Made by a program: the position numbers and the translations under genes
Source of the DNA: Vicinamibacterales bacterium
Lineage (GTDB): Bacteria > Acidobacteriota > Vicinamibacteria > Vicinamibacterales > Fen-181
Assembly (NCBI GenBank): GCA_036504215.1
Contig: DASXVO010000059.1
Span: 62,001 to 126,000 of the forward strand
Length of the DNA: 64,000 nucleotides
Reading direction: 5' to 3'
Notes under the pieces: model-generated
The model's input: only the letters and a program-made list of their open reading frames with translations
Told to the model about the DNA's origin: nothing
The model's database searches: none
Part shown: in pieces, positions 49,936 through 58,437 of the stretch
Layout of the letters: the number at the start of each line of letters is the position of its first letter
Position numbering within the stretch: position 1 is the stretch's first letter

Positions 49936-50471
49936 TCGGCTCTCCGAGTCACCAACGGGCGGCCGGTGTGGAACGACCGGCGGCCCGCGGTTCGTGATCG
50001 GTCAGTGGCCCGTGGTCTTCGTGCCGGTTACTCCCGGACACCCAACGCCAGTACGACGAACATCACACCACGTTAAATCGACTCCTCCGGGCCGGCGCGC
50101 GGTTCGATTGCGGGGTGCCGGGGATCCTTGTGCCGGAGGTACAGCTCGGTCTCGCCTCACACGTAACATATCATATATAATCGACGCGCCTGACCACGGC
50201 GGGCCTCCGGGCGGTTGCCCCGGCGACCAACCCGTTCGTGTCGCGTCGGCCGTCAGAACCCCCCGTCTTTCCCGATCCGGGCCGCGCCCGTGGCCATGGA
50301 CCCGGGCACATCGTGTTTCAGCCAGTCGAACGTGCCCGCCGTGCCCCACCGACCGGGACCGCGTCCGCGCGGCGGGACCGGGTTTCATCGCGGCGATCGA
50401 CGAGTCCGGCATCGGAATCGACGTGGACCCGAGCCGCTGCGGAGGCCTCGAGCGTCATGAGGCAGGTGACG
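49936..50471. other. intergenic region holding operator site 5
   Basis: 536 bases between the start of giant 2 and the stop of the lactate permease gene, both on the minus strand. Apart from the operator at 50168-50183 the region shows no protein-like frame. The long distance from operator to giant 2 is similar to the leaders at 4140 and 32718. Confidence 0.5.
50168..50183 (-). promoter_or_regulatory. putative GntR-type operator, site 5
   Basis: On the minus strand CGATTATATATGATAT, keeping T4 and TATA at the centre plus the whole right arm (GATAT/ATAT). It contains TATGAT, usable as a -10 box for giant 2, 233 bases downstream on that strand. The left arm is weaker. Confidence 0.5.
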
Positions 50472-52208
50472 CTACCGGCGCCCGGTCGCGATCGCAAGTC
50501 CCGCGACCACGATCCCGGTGATTCCCAACCAGGCCCACCCGGCGGCGGTGGACGCGCCGGCGCCAGCCGGCAGCGCGCGCGCCGCGCCGGACGTCGCGTC
50601 GATGACCGGCACCATCCACCTGAAGACCGTCGCCTGGAGGTACGTCATCACCGAGACGATCGCAACCAGCAGCAGCGAATGTCGTACGGTGAAACGAAAC
50701 AGATCGGACTCGTTCCCGGCCAGGCCTGTTGCCGCGCACGCCACCGCGATTGACTGCGGGGAGATCATCTTCCCCGTCACGCCGCCCGACGAGTTGGCGG
50801 CGATCGTCAGCACCGGGTTGACGCCGATCCGCCGTGCCGTCACCGTCTGAAGCGGGCCGAACACCGCGTTCGCCGACGTATCGGATCCCGTCGTGAAGAC
50901 GCCGAGCCACCCGAGTACGGGCGAAAACAGCGGAAACAGCGAGCCCGTGCCCGCGACCGCCATCCCCATCGTGGCCGTCATGCCGGATGAGTTCACGATG
51001 TGGGCAAACCCGAGTACCGCGGAGACCGTCACGAGCGGCGCAGCCAGCGACCTGGCCGTGCGGTTGAACAACCGCACCGCGTCAGCCGGTCGCATCCCGG
51101 TGATGACGACCGAGACGATCGCGGCCAGCAGGATCACGCTGCCGGTGGCCGACAGCACGTTGAGCGAGTAGATCGCCGCGATCGGCGCCGGATTGTCGGG
51201 CGCCACGATCGCGTTGTGGATCAGCGGAAACGGCACGGCCAGCGTCGCCTGTTCGAGCAAGGCCTTGACCGGCTTGACGCCCCAGCTGCCGACGAGGATC
51301 GTGAGCACCAGGAACGGACTCCAGGCCTTCGCCACCTTCGAGAAGGGCTGGACGGATGGAACGCCGGCCCGGCCCTCGTCGCGGAAACGAAACACCCGCG
51401 CCGGCTGCCAGGCGCGCAGGAACAGCACCAGGCACACGATGGAGCACAGCGATGAGATGATGCCGGGCAACAAGGGGCCCAGGTATTGGGATGTCCACCA
51501 CTGGGCGACGGCGAAGGATCCGCCGGACACGAGCGCTGCCGGCCAGACCTCCTTCACTCCGCGACGGCCCGACATGGTGAACACCAGCCAGAACGGGATG
51601 ATCAGCGAGACCAGGGACAACTGCCGGCCGACCATCTGCGAGATGAGCCGGTCATCGATGCCGGTGACCTGGCTCGCGACGAGGATCGGCGTGCCGATCG
51701 AGCCGAACGCCACCGGCGCGGTGTTGGCGATGAGGCAGAGGCCGGCCGCGAAGAGCGGCTCGAACCCCAATCCAACGAGCATCGCCGCGGAGATCGCGAC
51801 CGGCGTGCCGAAGCCCGACGCGCTCTCGAGGAACGCTCCGAAGCTGAAGGCGATGAGCAGCGCCTGCAGTCGCCGATCTTCCGTGATCGAGGCAATCGAG
51901 TTCTTGATGATCTCGAACTGGCCCGTCTCGACGGTGATGCGGTACAGGAACATGGCGGCGACGACGATCCAGCCGACCGGGAAGAGGCCGTACAGCGCGC
52001 CCTGCAGGGTCGACGCCAGCGCGAGGGACAGCGGCATCTTGTAGATGACGACGGCGACCAGGACGGTCAGGCCGGTGGCCCAGAGGCCGGCCACGTGTCC
52101 CCTCATCTTGTGCGCCGTCAGCGCCCAGAACAGAAAGGTGATCGGCAGGGTGGCCGCCAGCGCGGAGAAGAAGATCTGACCAAGAGGATCGTAGGATTGG
52201 GTCCACAC
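50472..52208 (-). CDS. L-lactate permease family (LctP) carrier
   Basis: A 578-residue inner-membrane protein with about 13-14 helices, the length of LldP/LctP. Diagnostic blocks are clear: YRITVETGQFEIIKNSIASITEDRRLQALLIAFSFGAFLESASGFGTPVAISAAMLVGLGFEPLFAAGLCLIANTAPVAFGSIGTPI (about 88-172) and SSGMTATMGMAVAGTGSLFPLFSPVLGWLGVFTTGSDTSANAVFGPLQ with AANSSGGVTGKMISPQSIAVA near the end. The family imports lactate, glycolate or similar 2-hydroxy acids with protons. GTG 52208 is used, with GAGGAG upstream. It shares operator site 6 with the divergent PLP-enzyme gene at 52324. Confidence 0.95.
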   Translation of the reverse strand: MWTQSYDPLGQIFFSALAATLPITFLFWALTAHKMRGHVAGLWATGLTVLVAVVIYKMPLSLALASTLQGALYGLFPVGWIVVAAMFLYRITVETGQFEIIKNSIASITEDRRLQALLIAFSFGAFLESASGFGTPVAISAAMLVGLGFEPLFAAGLCLIANTAPVAFGSIGTPILVASQVTGIDDRLISQMVGRQLSLVSLIIPFWLVFTMSGRRGVKEVWPAALVSGGSFAVAQWWTSQYLGPLLPGIISSLCSIVCLVLFLRAWQPARVFRFRDEGRAGVPSVQPFSKVAKAWSPFLVLTILVGSWGVKPVKALLEQATLAVPFPLIHNAIVAPDNPAPIAAIYSLNVLSATGSVILLAAIVSVVITGMRPADAVRLFNRTARSLAAPLVTVSAVLGFAHIVNSSGMTATMGMAVAGTGSLFPLFSPVLGWLGVFTTGSDTSANAVFGPLQTVTARRIGVNPVLTIAANSSGGVTGKMISPQSIAVACAATGLAGNESDLFRFTVRHSLLLVAIVSVMTYLQATVFRWMVPVIDATSGAARALPAGAGASTAAGWAWLGITGIVVAGLAIATGRR

Positions 52209-52262
52209 GGTTTCCGGAATCTCCTCGCAGCCGCCACACTCCGGGCTTGCGGAACAGAGAAC

Positions 52263-52278
52263 AGATTATATATTATAT
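52263..52278. promoter_or_regulatory. putative GntR-type operator, site 6
   Basis: AGATTATATATTATAT sits between the divergent LctP gene (starts 52208, minus) and the PLP-enzyme gene (starts 52324, plus), so one site could control both. On the plus strand TTGCGG (52247) and TATTAT (52271) are 18 bases apart; on the minus strand TATAAT is present within the site. Confidence 0.65.
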
Positions 52279-52323
52279 TCACGGCGTCGCGCTGTTTCTC
52301 TTCAGCCGACAGGAGGCCTCGAT

Positions 52324-53646
52324 ATGGCGACCGCATACCAGAATGGCCTGTTCTCTCCCACGCTGATGGAGGAGATCAGGAACCAGTTCGTCTACGTGGA
52401 TTGGGACCCCTACTCCGGTAAACGGATCTTCTTCGACGCCGCGTCCGGCTCATGCCGGCCCAAGCGCGTCGTCGAGGCGATGGGCGCCGAAACCTGTCTG
52501 CCCGACCAGCAGGGCCGCGCCAATCCCGGATCCCGGCACGCCGTCGACGTCACCGCGAAGGGGATTCAGGACTTGATGATCTTCTTCGGCGCGAAGTCGG
52601 GCCAGACGATTCCCGGGTGGAGCAGCAGCCACGTCATCTATCGCATCACCGACGCCGTCCTCTCCACGATTCCCGGCACCAACGTCGTCACCACCGGCCT
52701 CGACCACGCCTCGGTGCGGAGCGCGCTGACGCAGTTCTCGTCGAACTACGGAAAGAAGGAGCGCATCGCCGAGCCGGGTCGCGACACAGCGTCGGTCGCA
52801 ACGGAGACCATCCTCCGCCACATCGACAGGAACACCTGCTTCCTGGTCCTGACGCACACCTCGAACGTCACCGGCGAGGTGTACGACGTCAAGGCGATCA
52901 TCCGCGAGGCGCGGAAGATCAAGCCGGAACTCTTCACGATGGTCGATGGTGTCCAATACTCGCCATCCGCGGTGGTCGACGTCGAGGACATAGGCGCCGA
53001 CGCCTACGTCATCGCGCCCTACAAGAACTACGGCGTCAAGGGCTGTGGGTACGCGCATGTGTCCGACCGCCTCGCCACGCTGCCGCACTGGAGATACACG
53101 CTCAAACCGGCCAACAGCTGGGACCTCGGCGGCGTCGAGCACCAGTCGTACGCGGCGTGGTCCGCGGTCGTGGACTACCTGTGCTGGCTCGGCAGCCGGT
53201 TCACCGGCGCCACCGACCGGCGCAGCCTCGTCGTTGCCGCCATGACGGCGATCAAGGCGCACCAGGTCGGCCTCCTGTCGCTGCTGCTGCACGGCACGGG
53301 CGGGGCGCCTGGCCTGAAGGACCTGAGGCACGTGACCGTTTACGGGGTGGGCCCTGACCTCTGGCGCCAGTCCCTGCTCGTCGGGTTCAACCTGGCTGGA
53401 ATCGAGTCGGACCGGGGATGTGCCATGTACCAGGAGGCACAGCTCAGACTGCACGCACCTGGCCACGACCCGTTCTTCGCGGCGATGCTCCAGCAACTCG
53501 GGATCGGAAGCTTCATCAGGCTCTCGGGGAGCCACTACAACACGCCGCAGGAAATCGAACGCTTCCTGCGCGTGACCGCCGCGATCGGGCGCGCGGCCGA
53601 AGGCTCGCCGGCCGGCGCCGACAAGGAACTGTCGTCCGCGCGCTGA
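52324..53646 (+). CDS. Class V aminotransferase-fold PLP enzyme
   Basis: A 440-residue cytoplasmic PLP protein. Blocks: IFFDAASGSCRPKRVVEAM, HASVRSALTQF, FLVLTHTSNVTGEVYDVKAIIREARK, TMVDGVQYSPSAVVDVEDIGADAYVIAPYKNYGVKGCGYAHVSDRL with the Schiff-base Lys234, then an atypical C-terminal domain. It resembles cysteine desulfurase/isopenicillin epimerase-like enzymes but lacks the SufS Cys loop, so transamination, elimination or epimerisation of an amino acid is likelier than sulfur transfer. ATG 52324 follows ACAGGAGG. It shares operator site 6 with LctP. The esterase gene follows after 176 bp. Confidence 0.85.
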   Translation: MATAYQNGLFSPTLMEEIRNQFVYVDWDPYSGKRIFFDAASGSCRPKRVVEAMGAETCLPDQQGRANPGSRHAVDVTAKGIQDLMIFFGAKSGQTIPGWSSSHVIYRITDAVLSTIPGTNVVTTGLDHASVRSALTQFSSNYGKKERIAEPGRDTASVATETILRHIDRNTCFLVLTHTSNVTGEVYDVKAIIREARKIKPELFTMVDGVQYSPSAVVDVEDIGADAYVIAPYKNYGVKGCGYAHVSDRLATLPHWRYTLKPANSWDLGGVEHQSYAAWSAVVDYLCWLGSRFTGATDRRSLVVAAMTAIKAHQVGLLSLLLHGTGGAPGLKDLRHVTVYGVGPDLWRQSLLVGFNLAGIESDRGCAMYQEAQLRLHAPGHDPFFAAMLQQLGIGSFIRLSGSHYNTPQEIERFLRVTAAIGRAAEGSPAGADKELSSAR

Positions 53647-53822
53647 GTCCGCGATGGGCCGCCGCCGTTCCGACCGCACACGCCACCAGCGCTCGACGAT
53701 GGAGACCCGCGCCACTCAGCCGGATGTGTCGGGCTCGTGGCGCGCTTCCAGACGAGCGACGACGCGATCGGCGTCGCGCACGGAAATCTCGGATTCCCTT
53801 CATTCCCGCCGGAGAACCAAGC

Positions 53823-54752
53823 ATGCGTCTCATCCATCGAATCGCCGTCGGTCTCCTCGTCATGGCGGCCGCGTGCCACAGCGCCGTGGCGCACGCGCAG
53901 GTCGCCGACCCCCTGGCTGGTGCAGCCGCGGTCATCGCCGGCTACATCGTCCGCTCCAACATCACCTACCTCACCACCAACAACTGGAACGGCAAGCTCG
54001 ACGTCCATCAGCCGTTCAGCCCGTCCGACCCGTCGCCGAGGCCGACACTGGTTTACTTCCACGGCGGCGGGTGGACCAGTGGCGCCAAGGAAGATCGCGT
54101 CCACCAGCTGCAGCCGTACCTGCAGATGGGATGGTCCGTCGTCAACGTCGAGTACCGGCTCGCGACGGTCTCGCTCGCGCCGGCGGCGGTCGAGGACTGT
54201 CGATGTGCGCTTCGCTGGGTGATCGTGCACGCCAAGGAGTACCACCTCGATCCGGCGCGAATCGTCGTCACCGGTGACTCGGCCGGCGGTCACCTCGCGC
54301 TGATGACCGGGATGCTGGCCGCCTCGGCCGGCCTGGATCGCCAGTGCGCCGGCACCGAGGACCTGAAGGTGGCGGCCATCGTCAACTGGTACGGCGTCAC
54401 TGACGTTGCCGATCTGCTCGAGGGCCCGAACATGAAGACCTACGCCGTGAGGTGGTTCGGCGCGCTGCCCAATCGCGAACCCCTTGCGAGGCTGGTGTCC
54501 CCGCTCACCCACGTGCGGCCGGGACTGCCGCCCGTAATCACCATTCACGGCGATGCCGATCCGACCGTGCCGTACACCCACGCCGTGCGGTTGCACCAGG
54601 CGCTGACCGAGGCCGGCGTGCCGAACCAACTGGTCACCGTGCCGGGCGGCCGACACGGGCGCTTCGGCCAGGACCAGACCCTCAGGGCGTTGGTGGCCGT
54701 CAGGGAGTTCCTCGCCAGGCACAACCTGACGGCGCAGCCGCCCGGGAAGTGA
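53823..54752 (+). CDS. Secreted alpha/beta-hydrolase (esterase/lipase, BD-FAE-like)
   Basis: A 309-residue protein with a signal peptide (about 5-25, ending VAHAQV). Hormone-sensitive-lipase-like pattern: oxyanion HGGGW starting at His80, nucleophile Ser153 in VVTGDSAGGH, Asp in IHGDADPTVPY and His in PGGRHGRFG. The bifunctional feruloyl/acetyl-xylan type (BD-FAE) shares this layout, so deacylation of a glycan or small ester in the periplasm is plausible. ATG 53823 follows GGAGAACCAAGC. It is on the same strand as the PLP-enzyme gene and may be in the same transcript. Confidence 0.87.
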   Translation: MRLIHRIAVGLLVMAAACHSAVAHAQVADPLAGAAAVIAGYIVRSNITYLTTNNWNGKLDVHQPFSPSDPSPRPTLVYFHGGGWTSGAKEDRVHQLQPYLQMGWSVVNVEYRLATVSLAPAAVEDCRCALRWVIVHAKEYHLDPARIVVTGDSAGGHLALMTGMLAASAGLDRQCAGTEDLKVAAIVNWYGVTDVADLLEGPNMKTYAVRWFGALPNREPLARLVSPLTHVRPGLPPVITIHGDADPTVPYTHAVRLHQALTEAGVPNQLVTVPGGRHGRFGQDQTLRALVAVREFLARHNLTAQPPGK

Positions 54753-54787
54753 GGTGGTCGGGATCGGTCCGTGGCGGCCCAGGACGC

Positions 54788-54803
54788 ATATTGTATATTA
54801 TGT
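54788..54803 (+). promoter_or_regulatory. putative GntR-type operator, site 7
   Basis: ATATTGTATATTATGT matches the consensus at 14 of 15 defined positions and is 15/16 identical to site 2. It contains TATTAT as a possible -10. It precedes the small open frame at 54891, the gamma-glutamyltransferase-like gene and the MFS gene, which look like one operon. Confidence 0.65.
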
Positions 54804-54890
54804 ACCTCTCGACACGCCGGCTGGCGTCCGGGTGGCCGCGCTCGGCGGGGCCGGACAGGTTCGACGGGTTCAGCAACGGCGAGGGACCGC

Positions 54891-55172
54891 ATGGCGAGTT
54901 ACAGGCTGTTGTCGGATGCGCAGATCGCCGACGTGCACGACAACGTAGACGTGCTGCACCAGCGTGCATCCGAGGTCGACGCCCGTCACCAGCCGGAGGA
55001 GTGGTCCGGGGAAGCGTCGCAGCCTGTCGCGGCGCTCGTCGCCAGGCACAGGCCGGACGTCCAGTTGCCGCCGGACGGCGAGTGGCGGAGGGGAACCCCG
55101 GGAGCAGGCATCGCGCTGGACCATCCGGATCTGGCTTGCCCGTCAGGTAAAGGAGCGGCACATGTCAGTTGA
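54891..55172 (+). CDS. small protein of unknown function, first gene of the regulon operon
   Basis: 93 codons from ATG 54891, preceded by GAGGGA at 4-5 bases, ending 8 bases inside the next gene (overlap with ATG 55162). The N-terminus YRLLSDAQIADVHDNVDVLHQRA looks like a genuine helix and recalls the opening of trimethylamine-methyltransferase (MttB)-type proteins (RLLSDDEIE-IHEASL-VLEE), but the rest is Arg/Pro-rich and shows no family. It may be a small subunit, a truncated gene or a leader frame for translational coupling. Confidence 0.5.
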   Translation: MASYRLLSDAQIADVHDNVDVLHQRASEVDARHQPEEWSGEASQPVAALVARHRPDVQLPPDGEWRRGTPGAGIALDHPDLACPSGKGAAHVS

Positions 55173-56850
55173 TCGCTACATCCAGAATCCAGGCCCCAAG
55201 AAGCCCGCGACCGGGCTCGCCGCCGCGTGCAGCACCGATAGCGCGATCGCCACCGAGACCGTACTCGGCGTGCTTCGTGATGGCGGCAACGCCATGGACG
55301 CCGCCGTCGCCGCCTGCCTGGTCCAGGCGGCGGTCGAGCCGTTCATGACGAACCACACAGGCACCGTGACGTTCCTGTGTTACGAGGCGCGGACCCAGAC
55401 CGTCCACCAACTGGACAGCTCGGGCACCTTTCCCTCGGGGCTGCCCCCGTTCCAACCGGTGCCGCAGGGACACGGACCCTACGCTGCCGTGCCGCCGTCG
55501 GCGTGCATTCCAGGGTTCATGCCGGGGCTCAAGGCGATCCACGAGCGATTCGGCACTCGTCGGTGGGCGTCGCTCTGCGAGGACGCGATTCGCTGGGCCG
55601 ATGAAGGACATCCCGTCTCGAGCTTCGAGTACGGCCAGTACGTCTGGGCGCTCGACTTCGTCACCTATTTCCCGGAAGGGCGGGCCTTCTACCTGCCCGG
55701 CGGTTTTCCCGTGCCGGTTGGCGAACGATTTCGATTCCCGCAGATGGCAGACACGCTGCGGCGCGTCGCCGAATCCGGCCCCGACCACATGATCACCGGC
55801 GACTGGGCCCGCGCCTTCGTGGCCAAGGCGAACCAGATGGGCTGGCCGATCACGCTCGACCACATGACGGAGACGCCACCGCTCTGGACCGAACCGACTC
55901 GCTTCGATCACCGCGGCGTGGAAGTGGTGGGGCTCGGGTCGCCGCAGATACAGGGCCTGTTCTGCGCGTTGACGCTCGGCATTCTCGATCACCTCGATCT
56001 GGCGCACATGACGTGCGGCTCGGCCGATCATCTGTGGGCCATGGGGCAGGCGTTGCGGGTCGCCTCCCTGCACTGGGGCTACATGGGTGACGTACGCTTC
56101 GTCGGCGTGCCCACGGACGTCCTGCTGGACGACGCCTACCATCGGTCGCTCGCGCGTCTGCTCTGGGGCAGCCGGCCGAAGGCCGATTTGACCGGTCTGG
56201 TGGCTGCCGTTCCCAGGACCCAGTGGCTCTACAACGTAGGCTTCCTCACTGGTGGCGCAAAGCCGACCGGGGCCGGCAGCCAGCAGGATCGGCCGTCCGG
56301 CAGCTGCGAGTTGGCGATCGTGGACCGGGACGGCAACTGGGTTCAGATGATGAACACCCTGCAGTCGGGTGGCATCCCGGGAATGGTGGTGGGCGGAGTC
56401 CCCATGGTTGGGAGCCACGCCGCTTTCGGCATGATGACCAGCCCCATGGAGCACAAGCTCGTCAAGGGCATGCGGCAGCGGCAGACCGTCGGCAACACGA
56501 TGGTGTTCAAGGACAAGAAGCCGATCTGGTCGCTGGGCTCGCCGGGCAACGTGCACTGCACGGTGCCACAGGTGCTCGCCTACCGGCTGGATTTCGGGCT
56601 CGACCCGTACACGGCAGCCGACGCGCCTCGCATGCTGCCGATGACCGACGACTTCGGGTTGCTCGTCGAGGACCGCGTGTCGGCCGAGGCGCAGGCCGGT
56701 CTGGCCAGGCTCGGCGTCCGCGTCCAGGCGGCGCCGGCGTACGACTACCACATGGGGTCGTTTCAGATGTGCTGGCGCAACGAGCACGGCTCGCTCGATG
56801 CCTGCGCGGATCCGCGTCGATGCGGCGTCGCGGACGGATTGCGAGACTGA
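55162..56850 (+). CDS. Gamma-glutamyltransferase-like Ntn hydrolase
   Basis: A 562-residue protein of the GGT superfamily. N-terminal block: ATETVLGVLRDGGNAMDAAVAACLVQAAVEPFMTNHTGTVTFLCYEA (about 30-75), the GGNAVDAAVA signature. C-terminal block: QMMNTLQSGGIPGMVVGGVPM and MFKDKKPIWSLGSPGNVHCTVPQVLAYRLDFGLDPYTAADAPR (PG-GR-like end). At the autocleavage site, where GGT has TTH-SV-D with Thr as the nucleophile, this protein has SCE-AIVD (Ser381, Cys382), so Ser would replace Thr. There is no signal peptide, unlike periplasmic GGT. It may be a divergent amidohydrolase acting on gamma-glutamyl or related amides in the cytoplasm. ATG 55162 follows AAAGGAG. Confidence 0.85.
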   Translation: MSVDRYIQNPGPKKPATGLAAACSTDSAIATETVLGVLRDGGNAMDAAVAACLVQAAVEPFMTNHTGTVTFLCYEARTQTVHQLDSSGTFPSGLPPFQPVPQGHGPYAAVPPSACIPGFMPGLKAIHERFGTRRWASLCEDAIRWADEGHPVSSFEYGQYVWALDFVTYFPEGRAFYLPGGFPVPVGERFRFPQMADTLRRVAESGPDHMITGDWARAFVAKANQMGWPITLDHMTETPPLWTEPTRFDHRGVEVVGLGSPQIQGLFCALTLGILDHLDLAHMTCGSADHLWAMGQALRVASLHWGYMGDVRFVGVPTDVLLDDAYHRSLARLLWGSRPKADLTGLVAAVPRTQWLYNVGFLTGGAKPTGAGSQQDRPSGSCELAIVDRDGNWVQMMNTLQSGGIPGMVVGGVPMVGSHAAFGMMTSPMEHKLVKGMRQRQTVGNTMVFKDKKPIWSLGSPGNVHCTVPQVLAYRLDFGLDPYTAADAPRMLPMTDDFGLLVEDRVSAEAQAGLARLGVRVQAAPAYDYHMGSFQMCWRNEHGSLDACADPRRCGVADGLRD

Positions 56851-56879
56851 GTCGCCGTCATCGGACACGAGACGCGCCC

Positions 56880-58175
56880 ATGACGCCAGACAGGGTCGGA
56901 ACCGAACAGGCCATCAAGCCCTGGACCCTCTATTCCGAGGGCCAGCGCTGGCGTCTGCTGGCGATCCTCTTTCTCGTGTCGACCTCGAACTACCTCGATC
57001 GCAACATCATTTCGATCCTGCTGGAACCCATCAAGCGGGAGTTCCACGTATCCGACACGCTGCTGGGTTTGCTGAGCGGCGTGTCGTTCGCGCTCTTCTA
57101 TGCGACGCTCGGCCTTCCCGTCGCCCGGTGGGCCGATCGCGGCAATCGGAAGCGCATCATCGCGCTGGCGCTCACGTGCTGGAGCGTGATGACGGCCGCC
57201 TGCGGCGTCGTGCAGTCGTACTGGCAACTGGCGCTGGCGCGGATCGGCGTCGGCGCGGGGGAGGCCGGGGCGATTCCGCCGGCCCAGTCGCTCATCGCGG
57301 ACTACTTCCCGCCCGAACGGAGGGCGGGCGCCTACGCGATCTTCACGGCGGCCGGCATGGCCGGCTACGTGTTGGGATTCGTCGCCGGTGGGCAGGTTGC
57401 GGTCGCCTACGGGTGGCGCATGTCGTTTCTCGTCGCCGGTCTGCCGGGCCTGGCTCTGGCTGTGCTGGTCCACCTCGGCCTCCGTGAGCCGCGGATGGCC
57501 GTCGGGTTCCAGGCCCTCGGAGGAACCCAGGAGCCGCTGGCCCGGACCGTGCGCCGTCTGGCCGGGAAGAAAGCCTATCGCTACGTCTTGATGGGGCAGA
57601 CCCTCTATTTCGTCGTCGCCTACGGCGTCCTCATCTTCGTGCCGTCGTTCCTGTTGCGGGTGCTCGGCCAGCCGCTCGGGAAGGTCAGCGTGCTCTATGG
57701 CACAACGGCCGCGGCAGGCTCCGTGCTCGGCACGCTCGGCGGCGGGTTCCTCGGAAACCGGCTCGGAGGCCGCGACGTCAGGTGGCTGGCGTGGCTGCCG
57801 GCCGTGGCGTGTGTGTTGACATACCCCGTGCTCCTGTTTGGGTTCACGTTGAACGACCTCTGGCCGTTCCTGGCGTGCGGGTTTGTCACCAACCTGCTCT
57901 TGAACGCGGGGTTGCCCCTGGTCTACGCAGCCATTCAGGCGGTCTGCGGCGCCAAGCGTCGCGCGATGGCCGTGGCCGTGATGTTCTTCTTCGCGAACCT
58001 GATCGGCTTCGGACTCGGCCCGGTGCTGACCGGCGCCATCAGCGACGCCCTGACCGCCAGGTGGGGCGTCGGCGGACTTCGCTACGCGCTCATGAGTGTC
58101 TCGACGGTGCTGCTGGCCTCGTCCTGGTGCTTCTACCGCTGCGGATGCGCCATGCCGAACGACATCGAGGAATAG
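56880..58175 (+). CDS. MFS transporter, spinster-like
   Basis: A 431-residue carrier with 12 predicted helices. Loop 2-3 motif: LPVARWADRGNRKRIIALA (about 80-98); start: LYSEGQRWRLLAILFLVSTSNYLDRNIISILLEPIKREFHVSDTLLGLLSGVSFALFY, characteristic of the spinster-like (SLC63-type) and organic-anion MFS groups. It is 29 bp after the GGT-like stop and probably co-transcribed; it likely imports the GGT-like enzyme's substrate. The gene end (58133-58175) overlaps the convergent maturase remnant. Confidence 0.9.
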   Translation: MTPDRVGTEQAIKPWTLYSEGQRWRLLAILFLVSTSNYLDRNIISILLEPIKREFHVSDTLLGLLSGVSFALFYATLGLPVARWADRGNRKRIIALALTCWSVMTAACGVVQSYWQLALARIGVGAGEAGAIPPAQSLIADYFPPERRAGAYAIFTAAGMAGYVLGFVAGGQVAVAYGWRMSFLVAGLPGLALAVLVHLGLREPRMAVGFQALGGTQEPLARTVRRLAGKKAYRYVLMGQTLYFVVAYGVLIFVPSFLLRVLGQPLGKVSVLYGTTAAAGSVLGTLGGGFLGNRLGGRDVRWLAWLPAVACVLTYPVLLFGFTLNDLWPFLACGFVTNLLLNAGLPLVYAAIQAVCGAKRRAMAVAVMFFFANLIGFGLGPVLTGAISDALTARWGVGGLRYALMSVSTVLLASSWCFYRCGCAMPNDIEE

Positions 58176-58426
58176 AGCGCTTCCAGAGCCCGTGCCCCAG
58201 GCGCCCCACTCGTCATCGAGCAGAATGCCGTCGGTCTGGAATCCGTGTAGTCGCGAATGAAGGTCTCGAGCACTCCGCCTGGCATCGTCCACGAACCCGG
58301 GCCCGAGGAGAGATGCTCGTTCTCCAGGTAGGAGCAGTACCGGCAGGCGAGGTTGCAGCTCGGCCCGATCGGCTTTGCGATGACGTCGAACGGGGCGCCG
58401 CGCGGCGGGCGAGCAGCAGCGGACAT
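58133..58426 (-). pseudogene. Radical-SAM sulfatase-maturase (anSME) N-terminal fragment
   Basis: From ATG 58426 the reading is GAPFDVIAKPIGPSCNLACRYCSYLENEHLSSG...MPGGVLETFIRDYTDSRP, matching the first 60 residues of anaerobic sulfatase-maturing enzymes, with the 4Fe-4S motif CxxxCxxC intact (CNLACRYC). The family runs to about 390 residues; here the frame leaves the family after about residue 60 and stops at residue 97. The rest of the gene appears lost, its end overwritten by the MFS 3' end. The gene starts 11 bp after the enolase-superfamily stop, so it was once the second gene of that operon. A sulfatase-linked pathway in the ancestor is suggested. Confidence 0.65.
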
Positions 58427-58437
58427 GACGCGCCCGC

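Noticed and set aside
56763-58292. Long open frame on the minus strand opposite the MFS gene
   Set aside because: Gln/Arg/His-rich translation typical of the antisense of GC-rich coding DNA; the plus-strand MFS protein is clear.
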